From JAIVJM01 sp035761505 (GTDB taxonomy: Bacteria > Acidobacteriota > Blastocatellia > Pyrinomonadales > Pyrinomonadaceae): 20,311 bases of DNA. The notes beneath the pieces were generated by a model. The model did no database searches and had not been told where the DNA came from. It was given only the letters and a program-made list of their open reading frames with translations. The number at the start of each line of letters is the position of its first letter. The first letter of the stretch is position 1. The translations under genes and the position numbers were made by a program. Where the stretch lies: positions 1-20,311 of the forward strand of contig DASTQX010000021.1 in NCBI GenBank assembly GCA_035761505.1. Reading direction: 5' to 3'. This document shows, piece after piece, positions 8,337 through 15,195 of the stretch.

Positions 8337-8561
8337 TCAAGCAGTGCGCGGCGTCGCGCCCGTCACTTCGTCCCAGCAGCGCGTGCACCAGCGATGACGG
8401 GCCGCGCGCTCTTCGAGCGACGCCTCGGCGGAGGCGGGAAGGCGCTTCACCGTCTCGCGCTCCTCCTCGCTCAACTCGTACCAAGCCTTCAGAGGCCCGC
8501 CGCCGCAGCGCGGGCAGAGCCCTTCGCCCTGCGTGCTCGTCGCGTAGTCGCTTGCGCCCAT
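8337..8561 (-). CDS. Small zinc-ribbon protein, 74 aa
   Basis: The start is ATG 8561, set by GGAGG 9 nt upstream; a longer frame to 8627 lacks this support and would overlap the upstream gene tail. Two CxxC knuckles are present, CPRC at residues 16-19 and CTRC at 59-62, consistent with one bound zinc. Between them lies a charged helix-like stretch, WYELSEEERETVKRLP, followed by RHRWCTRCW. I recall this WYELS...RHRWCTRCW pattern as a recurring small hypothetical protein, but I cannot name a function. It could bind nucleic acid or another protein. It follows the broken secreted-protein gene by about 26 nt, as in an operon. Confidence 0.8.
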   Translation of the reverse strand: MGASDYATSTQGEGLCPRCGGGPLKAWYELSEEERETVKRLPASAEASLEERAARHRWCTRCWDEVTGATPRTA

Positions 8562-8587
8562 TTCAGTCCGCCTCCGGCAGTTAATTT

Positions 8588-8704
8588 TCACCAGCAACCG
8601 GCGTATGAGATGCTCACCACCTGCCACGTCTCGCCGCCGTCCCAGGACTCATAATAGTACCAGTAGTAGGGCGTGCAGGATGAGCCGCCGCTGCCGCCGT
8701 TGTC
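8588..8704 (-). pseudogene. Out-of-frame C-terminal tail of the secreted protein
   Basis: In a different frame from the 8614-9522 gene, this stretch encodes NGGSGGSSCTPYYWYYYE followed by SWDGGETWQVVSISYAGCW and a TGA at 8588. The Trp/Tyr/Cys composition looks like a real secreted-protein tail. The stop sits 26 nt before the zinc-ribbon start, with that gene's ribosome site between, as expected for a true gene end. There is no usable start codon for it to be an independent gene. I read it as the original 3' end of the upstream gene, cut off by an insertion or frameshift. Confidence 0.5.
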
Positions 8705-9522
8705 GCGTCGCCCGTTTTGAGCGGATAAAAAAGTACCGGCAGGGAGTTTGCCGGTACGAGGAGGGAGGCGAGTTCAAAGGGCGAATTTGGGGGGCAGGGT
8801 GGCCCGCCGACGGATGCCAACTCAGCGAGGCCACTTTTCCTCTCCCCTTCGTAAGAAGATTTTTTTCTGTCCGAAACGGGCGTGCCATCCGTTGCAACAT
8901 AGCCTGTGCCGTCCCCGTGGCTGATCACACTCATATAAACTCTGATCTTCTTCGGCTGAGGCTTGATCTCGACTTTCGTCCTGTACCAGTTCCACCCCTT
9001 GATGTACTCCTCATCCAGCTTGAAGACGTGGGTCTCCCCCGGCAGGAGCGGCACGTCTTCGGGCTCCGCGCGGTTGGCGATGTCTATCAAGTCCATCCTG
9101 CCGTAGACGAAAGCATGGCCGATGCCGTAGCCCGAATCCTTCTTCACATCCACGAAGGACATGCCGAGCCGCAGGAAGTAGATCGGCTTGGTGCCCGTGT
9201 TCCTGACCTCGATTTCGAGGTCGGCCAGCCACCGGTCGTTGTTCAGGTCTTTGGCCTTCTTCTCGTTCCTGAGCTTGATCTTAATGGGGACGTGGGCGGG
9301 AATCTCGTCCTTCACCTCCCGCTCCTCGACCTCCTGCGCGGCGGCCATTTCCTGCTTCGTCGGGAGGAAGGCGGACTCGCCTTTCTTCCGCAAGACCTTG
9401 ACGGAGAGCTTCTTCGGCTGGGCGTCGCTCTGGCCGTGGCCGGGGCGCGAGACGACGACCGCCGCCGCCAGCACGGCGAGCGCTGTGAGGAGCAGGGGCG
9501 CGAATCTCTTCGTCGTCCGCAT
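8614..9522 (-). CDS. Secreted protein of unknown function, 3' end probably disrupted
   Basis: The start is ATG 9522, with GGAG 8 nt upstream. The protein begins with a signal peptide or anchor (FAPLLLTALAVLAAAVVVSRPGHG, residues about 7-30). The mature part contains LADLEIEVRNTGTKPIYFLRLGMSF, then LLPGETHVFKL and VYMSVISHGDGTGYV, which suggests a beta-sandwich domain; I do not recognise a named family. From about 8830 downward the frame degenerates into Pro/Ala-rich sequence. It passes through a perfect intrinsic terminator (8727-8757) before ending at 8614, which a normal gene would not do. A better-looking C-terminal tail lies in another frame (8588-8704). The reliable part is about 8840-9522. 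Confidence 0.7.
   Translation of the reverse strand: MRTTKRFAPLLLTALAVLAAAVVVSRPGHGQSDAQPKKLSVKVLRKKGESAFLPTKQEMAAAQEVEEREVKDEIPAHVPIKIKLRNEKKAKDLNNDRWLADLEIEVRNTGTKPIYFLRLGMSFVDVKKDSGYGIGHAFVYGRMDLIDIANRAEPEDVPLLPGETHVFKLDEEYIKGWNWYRTKVEIKPQPKKIRVYMSVISHGDGTGYVATDGTPVSDRKKSSYEGERKSGLAELASVGGPPCPPNSPFELASLLVPANSLPVLFYPLKTGDATTAAAAAHPARPTTGTIMSPGTAARRGRW
8727..8757 (-). terminator. Intrinsic terminator inside the disrupted secreted-protein gene
   Basis: On the minus strand, GTACCGGCA and TGCCGGTAC form a perfect 9-bp stem with a 7-nt loop, followed at once by six T. This is a textbook rho-independent terminator. It lies inside the open frame of the secreted protein and upstream of the zinc-ribbon gene, so it should reduce transcription into that gene. 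Confidence 0.85.
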
Positions 9523-9622
9523 GAGGTTTTCTCCGTCCGTTTGAGGATTGAGCCGGATGCGCGGTAATATCGAATCCGCTTTTAGCACACTCTCCGCGAA
9601 ATAGAAAGCTTGCCTTCGGAAG
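9523..9622. promoter_or_regulatory. Divergent spacer with promoters for both flanking genes
   Basis: This 100-bp spacer separates the minus-strand secreted protein from the plus-strand M14 gene, so it must hold a promoter for each. TAATAT at 9575-9580 (its reverse, ATATTA, faces the other gene) is the only AT-rich -10-like element. No matching -35 at 16-18 nt is clear in either direction. The assignment rests on gene arrangement. Confidence 0.4.
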
Positions 9623-12547
9623 ATGAACAGAAACATCCGTCCGCTCGCCGTCCTCTCGCTGCTCGTCCTCTCAACTCTTTTCATCACCGCCGCCCCGGCG
9701 CAGGAGCGCGAAGACCGCTTCGACTTCTACGCGCGCGGGCCGTACCGCGAGGGCGTGCCGCGCCCGCAGACGATCCTGCGTTACGACGTGGGCGAGTTCC
9801 ACACCAACTACGCGATGATGGAGCGCGTCATCGGGGCTCTGGCGCAGGGAGCGCCCGACCGCGTGCGCGTCTTCGACATCGGGTTGACGAACGAGTACCG
9901 CGCGCAGCACGTCGTCGCCATCAGCTCGCCGGAGAACATCGCGCGGCTCGACGAGATCAAGGCCAACATGAAGCGCCTCTCCGACCCGCGCGGCCTCTCC
10001 GACGCCGAAGCGCAGCGGCTCATCTCGTCCACGCCCGTCGTCGTCTGGCTGAGCTACACCATCCACGGCAACGAGTCGGCCTCCTTCGAGGCGATGATGC
10101 AGGTTGCTTATCATCTCGCCGCCTCGAACGAGCCGGAGACTCTGGAGACCTTGCGCCACAGCGTCGCGCTCATCAACGTCTGCGCCAACCCGGACGGCCA
10201 CGAGCGCTTCGTCACCTGGTACAACTCCTTCGGCGTCGGCAACGCCGAGCCCTCGGCGGCGGAGCACGACGAGCCGTGGTCGGTTTACGGGCGCGTCAAC
10301 CGCTACCGCTTCGACCTCAACCGCGACAACGTCGCCACCTCGCAGGTCGAGACGCGCAACATGCAGCGCGCCTACTTGGACTGGAACCCGCAGGTTGCCG
10401 TTGACCATCACGGCCAGCCGAGCCAGTTCTTCTTCCCGCCCGCCGCGCTCCCCGTCAACCCGAACCTCCCGCCCGAACAGACCGAGCGGTGGCTGACGGC
10501 CTTCGGTCGCGCCAACGCCGCGCAGTTCGACCAGCGCCGTTGGGACTTCTACGTCCGAGACATCTTCGACCTCTTCTATCCCGGCTACTGGGACTCCTGG
10601 CCCTCCTTGAACGGCGCGACCGGGATGACTTACGAGACGGACGCGGGCGGCTGGAAGGGCTTGCGCTGGAAGCGCGACGACGAGACGATTGTGACGATGC
10701 GCTCCGGCATCGCCAAGCACTTCGTCGCTTCCTTGACGACGCTCGAAACGGCGGCGCGCAACCGCGTGGCGCGAGTGGGCGACTACTTCAAGTTCAAGCA
10801 GACGGCGATTGAAGAGGGGCGCAGCGGGCGCGTGCGCCGCTTCGTCATCCTGCCCGGTAGAGACCCCGGACAGGCCGCCGACCTGATCGAGAACCTCCTG
10901 CGCGCGGGCGTCGAGGTGCAGCGCGCGACCGCGCCCTTCCGCTCCACACGCGCCCACGACTATTCGGGCAAGGACTCGCCCGCCACGACGCGCGACTTCC
11001 CCGCCGGGGCTTATGTCGTTGACCTCGCGCAGCCGCAGAAGCGGATGGCGAAGGCCCTGCTCGAACCGCACACGCCGCTCGACGCGGCCTTCGAGCGCGA
11101 ACAGCTCGCGCGCTTCGCCCGCAACGAGCGAAGGGGCCGCAGCGCCGCGAAGGAGGAGTACGGATTTTATGACGTGACGGCTTGGTCTCTGCCGCTCGCC
11201 TTCGGCGTCGAGGCTTTCTGGACGGAGGACGCCGCGCCGGTCAGCGGCGACATCCTCAAACCGCAGTTCGGGGAGGAGTCCGACTTGCCCGTGCGCGGGC
11301 GGGGCACGTTCCTCAACCTCTCGCAAGGCGGCGTCACGGGCCGCGCGCAGATCGCCTACGTCATCCCTTACGAGTCGAACGGCGCGGCCTCGCTCACGTA
11401 CCGTCTGCTGCGCGAGGGCTTCAAGCTCGCGGTGGCGACGAAGACGTTGAACGCGGGCGGGCGCGACTGGCCGCGCGGGACGGTGGTTGCGCGCGTCTCG
11501 CGCAACCCGGAAGCCCTGCACGAACGCGTGGCGCAAATCGCGCGTGAGGCGGGCGTGATGGTCGCGGCAGTCAACACGGGCTTTCCCGACACGGGCGAGA
11601 CGGGCGTCGGCTCGGAGACGGTCGTCAGTCTGAGAAGACCGAAGATCATCGTCGCGGCGGACGAGCCCGTGAGCGTGACCGGCTACGGCGCTTTGTGGTG
11701 GACGTTCGACCGGATGGGCGTGGACTTCACGCCGATGACGATTCAGGCCATCCGCTCGGCGCGGCTCGACGACTACAACGTCATCATCCTGCCCGACGGC
11801 TCGCCCGGCGGTTACTTCTCGCGCTTCGGCAAGCCGGGCGTCGAAGCCCTGCGCGGCTGGGTCGAGCGCGGCGGCACGCTCGTCCTCATCAAAGGCGCGG
11901 CGGTCTTCGGCGCTCTCAAGGACGTGAACCTCACGTCCTCGCGTCTCGTCGGCAGCGACGAAGACGACCAGAAGCCCGAAGGCGGCGCGGCTTCGGAAGC
12001 GAAGCCCACGCCGACGCCGGAGGGCGAGGCTTCGACTCAGGCGGGCGCGCGGCGCGGGCGCGAGGCTCAAGCGTCGGCCTCGACGCCGGAGCAGCAGGAC
12101 ATCTCGAACGTGCAGACCGAGAAGATGGAGGGCGCGCCGCCGAACCTTCCGCCCATCGCTTCGCCTTCGGCACGACCGGGCCGCGTCCCCGAAGCCGTGC
12201 CCGGCGCGATCATGCGCGCCACGCTCGACCGGACGACGCCTTTGACCTACGGCTACGAGGGGCAGACGCTCCCCGTGCTCGTCGCCTCGGCCTACTTCTT
12301 CCGCCCGTCGAAGGAGGGCACGAACGCCGCCGTCTTCAGCGCCGACGCGGGCGCGCAGCCGCTCCACGTCGCGGGCTTCGTCTGGCCGACGACCGAGCAA
12401 CTCCTGCGCGGCACGGCCTACGTCATGGAGGAGCCGACCGGCAAAGGCCACGTCGTCCTCTACGCCGAAGACCCCAACTTCCGCGCCATCTGGCGCTCGA
12501 CGACGCGCCTCTTTTTCAACTCGTTTCTGTTCCAACCAATTTTTTAA
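9623..12547 (+). CDS. Large exported M14 (zinc carboxypeptidase-like) metallopeptidase
   Basis: The protein has 974 residues with a signal peptide (RPLAVLSLLVLSTLFITAAPA, cut near 26). The M14 zinc site is HGNE (His148, Glu151) with the later His in DHHGQ (262-263). The substrate-binding Asn/Arg pair is in FDLNRD (N233, R234), and the catalytic Glu is likely E338 in MTYETDAGG. ANPDGHERF is also typical. The C-terminal half holds a region like a class I glutamine-amidotransferase or DJ-1 fold (YNVIILPDGSPGGY, near residue 718, then LRGWVERGGTLVLIKG). A low-complexity linker (about 775-850) and a final domain ending FQPIF follow. It probably trims peptides outside the cytoplasm. The ribosome site is weak (GGAAG directly before ATG). 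Confidence 0.92.
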   Translation: MNRNIRPLAVLSLLVLSTLFITAAPAQEREDRFDFYARGPYREGVPRPQTILRYDVGEFHTNYAMMERVIGALAQGAPDRVRVFDIGLTNEYRAQHVVAISSPENIARLDEIKANMKRLSDPRGLSDAEAQRLISSTPVVVWLSYTIHGNESASFEAMMQVAYHLAASNEPETLETLRHSVALINVCANPDGHERFVTWYNSFGVGNAEPSAAEHDEPWSVYGRVNRYRFDLNRDNVATSQVETRNMQRAYLDWNPQVAVDHHGQPSQFFFPPAALPVNPNLPPEQTERWLTAFGRANAAQFDQRRWDFYVRDIFDLFYPGYWDSWPSLNGATGMTYETDAGGWKGLRWKRDDETIVTMRSGIAKHFVASLTTLETAARNRVARVGDYFKFKQTAIEEGRSGRVRRFVILPGRDPGQAADLIENLLRAGVEVQRATAPFRSTRAHDYSGKDSPATTRDFPAGAYVVDLAQPQKRMAKALLEPHTPLDAAFEREQLARFARNERRGRSAAKEEYGFYDVTAWSLPLAFGVEAFWTEDAAPVSGDILKPQFGEESDLPVRGRGTFLNLSQGGVTGRAQIAYVIPYESNGAASLTYRLLREGFKLAVATKTLNAGGRDWPRGTVVARVSRNPEALHERVAQIAREAGVMVAAVNTGFPDTGETGVGSETVVSLRRPKIIVAADEPVSVTGYGALWWTFDRMGVDFTPMTIQAIRSARLDDYNVIILPDGSPGGYFSRFGKPGVEALRGWVERGGTLVLIKGAAVFGALKDVNLTSSRLVGSDEDDQKPEGGAASEAKPTPTPEGEASTQAGARRGREAQASASTPEQQDISNVQTEKMEGAPPNLPPIASPSARPGRVPEAVPGAIMRATLDRTTPLTYGYEGQTLPVLVASAYFFRPSKEGTNAAVFSADAGAQPLHVAGFVWPTTEQLLRGTAYVMEEPTGKGHVVLYAEDPNFRAIWRSTTRLFFNSFLFQPIF

Positions 12548-12548
12548 G

Positions 12549-12623
12549 GTGATAAGTGATGAGAGATAAGTGATAAGAAAAGACCGTCTTCTTCCTTATC
12601 ACTTATCACTCATCACTTATCAC
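12549..12623. repeat. Inverted repeat D (GTGATAA heptamers)
   Basis: The left arm (12549-12577) reads GTGATAA, GTGATGA, GAGATAA, GTGATAA, G. The right arm (12595-12623) is its reverse complement with 28 of 29 positions matching, and the loop is 17 nt. It begins one base after the M14 stop codon and ends 12 nt before the GTG start of the SRPBCC gene, so it fills the spacer. The unit contains TGA and TAA, giving stops in all three forward frames. Confidence 0.92.
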
Positions 12624-12635
12624 GAGGTTTCCGAG

Positions 12636-13121
12636 GTGTTCCAAATCAGGGCCGCTTTCAGCGAGCAGGTGGAGTGGAGGACGAGCGCGGAGCGGGCGCG
12701 GGCGTTCTTCGGCGACTTGAAGAATTTCGCGGAGCTGATGCCGGGCGTCGAGCGCATCACGGCGGAGGCGGGCGGGATCGCGCGCTGGCTCATCCGCGCC
12801 GAGGTTCCCGTCATCGGCTCGATTCGTCAGGCGTTCCCGGTCTTCCAGTCGGCGGACGGCGCGGCGCGTATCGAGTGGTCGCCCGCCGCCGGGGAGCAGA
12901 AGAACTTCCTCCGCTACGCGGCCTCGTTCGAGGAGCGCGGCGAGACGACCCGCATCCGCATCGAGCAGCGCGTCGAACTGCGCCGCAGGCACGCGCGCGA
13001 ACTCCACCTCCTCGCCGGAGTCGCCGGTGAGTCGCGCCTCAGCGCCGAGATGCAGAAGCGCGTCGCCGACATGATGCGTACCTTCCTCCAACGCGCGCGC
13101 GCCAGACTGGAAAAGACGTAA
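12636..13121 (+). CDS. SRPBCC (polyketide cyclase / START-like) family protein
   Basis: The start is GTG 12636 (161 aa), with GAGG 8 nt upstream; the frame is open to 12570, but those codons come from repeat D. The pattern fits the SRPBCC fold: an N-terminal strand (FSEQVEWRTSAERARAFFGD), the LPGV-like stretch AELMPGVERI, a long antiparallel sheet (IRAEVPVIGSIRQAF, FLRYAASFEERGETTRIRIEQRVEL) and a C-terminal helix (AEMQKRVADMMRTFLQRARARLE). Such proteins bind hydrophobic ligands in the cytoplasm. No catalytic residue can be named. It may be co-transcribed with the M14 gene unless repeat D terminates. Confidence 0.75.
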   Translation: MFQIRAAFSEQVEWRTSAERARAFFGDLKNFAELMPGVERITAEAGGIARWLIRAEVPVIGSIRQAFPVFQSADGAARIEWSPAAGEQKNFLRYAASFEERGETTRIRIEQRVELRRRHARELHLLAGVAGESRLSAEMQKRVADMMRTFLQRARARLEKT

Positions 13122-13123
13122 AT

Positions 13124-13180
13124 CGTCAATCGTCAAAGACGAGTTCTGACTGTTCACGATTGACGGTTGACGATTGACGG
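13124..13180. repeat. Inverted repeat E (CGTCAAT / TTGACGG heptamers)
   Basis: The left arm CGTCAATCGTCAA (13124-13136) pairs perfectly with TTGACGATTGACG (13167-13179), with a 30-nt loop. The right side is longer: units continue from 13155 to 13180, giving three TTGACG copies at 7-nt spacing. The three TGA triplets at 13161, 13168 and 13175 fall in three different frames. It starts 2 nt after the SRPBCC stop codon and belongs to the same unit family as C and G. Confidence 0.85.
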
Positions 13181-13190
13181 CTGTTAAAAT
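13160..13190 (+). promoter_or_regulatory. Possible promoter formed partly by repeat E
   Basis: TTGACG (13160-13165) resembles a -35 box and TAAAAT (13185-13190) a -10 box, with a 19-nt spacer, slightly long. Transcription would then begin only a few bases before ATG 13201, giving a nearly leaderless mRNA, which agrees with the absence of a ribosome site there. Confidence 0.35.
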
Positions 13191-13200
13191 GTGAACCGAT

Positions 13201-13443
13201 ATGGCTACCATCAAGATGTACACGACGACGTGGTGCGGCGACTGTCGGAACGCGAAGCGATTCCTCGGCGAGCGCGGCATCGCGTATGAGGAGATCAACA
13301 TCGAAGAGCATGAGGGAGCCGCCGAGTACGTGATGCGCGTCAACGGCGGCAAGCGCAAGGTTCCGACCTTCGAGATTGACGGTCGCGCCTTCAACCTCTC
13401 GCCCTTCGACGAGCGGCGGCTGCGCGCCGAACTGGGTCTCTAA
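13201..13443 (+). CDS. Glutaredoxin-like (mycoredoxin-type) protein
   Basis: The protein has 80 residues with a thioredoxin fold of minimal glutaredoxin size. The redox motif is WCGDC (Cys12, Cys15), with the cis-proline in KVPTF (Pro55). The order MYTTTWC, ERGIAYEEINIEE, then VPTFEIDGRAF is standard for the family. It would reduce disulfides or mixed thiols in the cytoplasm. The partner donor cannot be told. No ribosome site is present upstream of ATG 13201. It is followed after 19 nt by the small IPVVGTA protein, so the two are probably co-transcribed. Confidence 0.9.
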   Translation: MATIKMYTTTWCGDCRNAKRFLGERGIAYEEINIEEHEGAAEYVMRVNGGKRKVPTFEIDGRAFNLSPFDERRLRAELGL

Positions 13444-13462
13444 CACAAGGGGGAATTGACGG

Positions 13463-13768
13463 ATGGCAGAGGGCTTGAAGCGGAAGGCGGCGCGCGCGGG
13501 CGCGTGGGCGGCGGCGAAGCGGCTGGTCAAGCCGATCCCCGTGGTCGGCACGGCGTTCGTGCTCGGCTCGGCGGGCTACGAGTTGAGGAAGAAGGGCTTG
13601 ATGCGCGGCGCGGCGCACGTCGGCCTCGACCTGATTCCTGTGGTCGGCACGGCGAAGGCCGTCGTCGAACTCTTCACCGGCGATTTGATTCCCGACAAAG
13701 ATAGAAGTGTGAAGCCCCGCGCCCTCCTCCCCGCGCCGGTCGGCCACGGCGGAGACGGAAAGAGTTAA
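13463..13768 (+). CDS. Small hypothetical protein with two IPVVGTA motifs
   Basis: The protein has 101 residues; start ATG 13463 has GGGGG about 9 nt upstream and lies 19 nt after the glutaredoxin stop. The N-terminus is basic (KRKAARAGAWAAAKRLVK). Two copies of IPVVGTA, about 34 residues apart, each open a hydrophobic stretch. The second, LDLIPVVGTAKAVVELFTGD, resembles the pre-toxin TG-type segment found before toxin domains in polymorphic toxins, but no toxin domain follows. It may be membrane-associated. I do not recognise a function. The C-terminus (after DKDRSVKPRALLP) looks disordered. Confidence 0.7.
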   Translation: MAEGLKRKAARAGAWAAAKRLVKPIPVVGTAFVLGSAGYELRKKGLMRGAAHVGLDLIPVVGTAKAVVELFTGDLIPDKDRSVKPRALLPAPVGHGGDGKS

Positions 13769-13774
13769 GAGTTA
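13761..13774. repeat. Single 7-nt duplication at a stop codon (AGAGTTA x2)
   Basis: AGAGTTAAGAGTTA is an exact tandem duplication of a heptamer, and the TAA stop of the 13463 gene (13766-13768) lies across the junction of the two copies. No opposite arm is present. It has the period and position of the larger inverted repeats and may be their minimal form. Confidence 0.55.
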
Positions 13775-13817
13775 AGTCACCGCCTTCTTCGTCGGGAGTA
13801 AAGTGATAAGAACAGGA

Positions 13818-13855
13818 GCCCCGGCCCGCGTCTTAAATGAGGCGCGGGCCGGGGC
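13818..13855. terminator. GC-rich hairpin between convergent genes
   Basis: GCCCCGGCCCGCG (13818-13830) and CGCGGGCCGGGGC (13843-13855) form a perfect 13-bp stem with a 12-nt loop. It lies between the convergent 13463 and 13873 genes, which suggests a bidirectional terminator. There is no T-tract on either side, so termination would depend on stem strength or Rho. It is not heptamer-based. Confidence 0.65.
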
Positions 13856-13872
13856 TTCCGTTCGTCGTGCGC

Positions 13873-15195
13873 TTAAAAACGGTAGCCGAGCCCGGCGGTG
13901 AATTGGAAGTTGTGTTTGGTTTCGGAGGGGAGGTTGAACTCGACGAACTGCCCGCCGAAGAAGCCGAAGTCGCGGCGCTGGCCGTAGCGGATGATGGTGT
14001 CGCCGAAGTCGAAGCGGGCGAGCACGCGCCTGGTCGGATAAACCTCGAAGACGCCGCCCAAGTCCATCGAAAAGTAGTTCTTCCAATGGCTGCTGAAGAC
14101 GGGGAAGGGGAACGGCTCGCCGCCGAAGATGGCGGTCTCAACCCGCTCCAATTCGAGCACGTCGGTGAAGCCGACGAAGCCGGGCCGCGCCTTGAAGAAG
14201 AGGCCGAAGCGCTCGAAGCGCCTGCCGACCTTCGCGCCCGCCTGCAACTGCACGGGGTAGCCGCCCTGCGTCGTGTCGGAGAAGCGGCGGCGCGGGAAGA
14301 AGTTGCCCTCGGCCTCGACCGCGACGTGCTCGTTGAAGTTGTAGCCGAGCCGCGCGCCGAAGCCCGCCTCCGTGTTTACGCCCAAGCCGCCGAAGATGAC
14401 GCCGCCGCCGAACGAGCGGTCGGGCTCGTTAAGGCCGAGCGAAGAGAACTGCACGCCGACCTCGAACTTCCGCGTCCCGTCCGGCACGTCGTCCGCCGCG
14501 CCCGCGCCCGGCCCGCCGTCCTCGCCGCCGCCGAAGCGGTAGCCGACTCCGGCGGTGAACTGAAAGTTATGTTTCACCTCGGAAGGCGCGCGCGTGAGCG
14601 CGGGGACGAGGGGGAAGCTGTCGAAGTCGTTGCGCTCGCCGTAGCGGATGATGGTGTCGCCCGCGTCGAAGCGCAGCATCGTGCGGCGCGTCGGGTAGAG
14701 TTCGAGCACGCCGCCCACGTCCATCGAAAAATGCGTCCGCCGCACGCGCGTCACGCGCGGGATGAGGAAGGGCGTCTGGTCAATGGAGATTTGCTCGGCG
14801 TCAATCTGAAGCGCGTCGTCGAAGCTGACGAAGCCGGGCCGCGCCTTGAAGAAGACGCCGAACTTCTCGAAACGCTTGCCCGCCTTGACGCCCGCCTGCA
14901 ACTGCGAGGCGCGGCCTCCGACCGAGATGCCCGGACGACTCTTCGTCGGGAAGAAGTTGCCCTCGGCCTCGACCGCCACGCTGTCCGTGAGGTTGTAGGT
15001 GAAGCGCGCGCCGAAGCCCGGCTTGTTCTCCGTGCCGAGGAAGTCTTCGGGCGGCGTCAGAGAGAGCGAAGTGAATTGCACGCCGACCTCGGCCTTCGGC
15101 GCGTCGTCGCTTTGCGCGCGAGCCTCGCGCGTGGCCGAGAAAAAGAGCAGGGTGAGAATCGTCAGAGCGGTCGTTAAATGCGCGTCCCTTCGCAT
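13873..15195 (-). CDS. Outer-membrane protein of two tandem beta-barrel units
   Basis: The start is ATG 15195 (440 aa), with AAGGAG about 10 nt upstream and a signal peptide (MRRDAHLTTALTILTLLFFSATREARA). Two homologous units follow. Unit 1 (about 35-221) runs from AEVGVQFTSLSL to HNFQFTAGVGYRF. Unit 2 (about 243-440) runs from FEVGVQFSSLGL to HNFQFTAGLGYRF and ends in the terminal Phe expected for outer-membrane insertion. Shared landmarks are GFGARFTYN/GFGARLGYN, VAVEAEGNFFP, FFKARPGFV, FSMDVGGV/FSMDLGGV and GDTIIRYG. The units are joined by a Gly/Asp-rich linker (about 222-242). Each unit alone is the size of a small barrel, so this may form two barrels or one larger one. Function unknown. 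Confidence 0.88.
   Translation of the reverse strand: MRRDAHLTTALTILTLLFFSATREARAQSDDAPKAEVGVQFTSLSLTPPEDFLGTENKPGFGARFTYNLTDSVAVEAEGNFFPTKSRPGISVGGRASQLQAGVKAGKRFEKFGVFFKARPGFVSFDDALQIDAEQISIDQTPFLIPRVTRVRRTHFSMDVGGVLELYPTRRTMLRFDAGDTIIRYGERNDFDSFPLVPALTRAPSEVKHNFQFTAGVGYRFGGGEDGGPGAGAADDVPDGTRKFEVGVQFSSLGLNEPDRSFGGGVIFGGLGVNTEAGFGARLGYNFNEHVAVEAEGNFFPRRRFSDTTQGGYPVQLQAGAKVGRRFERFGLFFKARPGFVGFTDVLELERVETAIFGGEPFPFPVFSSHWKNYFSMDLGGVFEVYPTRRVLARFDFGDTIIRYGQRRDFGFFGGQFVEFNLPSETKHNFQFTAGLGYRF

Noticed and set aside
8245..8484. N-terminal extension of the amidohydrolase to 8484
   Set aside because: It would bury the signal peptide and overlap the zinc-ribbon gene; ATG 8244 has GGAGGT at proper spacing.
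9671..12535. Very long minus-strand open frame (954 codons) opposite the M14 gene
   Set aside because: It is a GC-bias shadow: Arg/Val/Asp/Ala-rich with no domain, while the plus strand holds complete M14 catalytic motifs and a signal peptide.
12570..12635. N-terminal extension of the SRPBCC gene to GTG 12570
   Set aside because: The codons come from repeat D; GTG 12636 has a ribosome site and begins the homologous part.
13837..15177. Plus-strand open frame of 446 codons opposite the double-barrel gene
   Set aside because: Antisense shadow; the minus strand shows two matching barrel units and a signal peptide.
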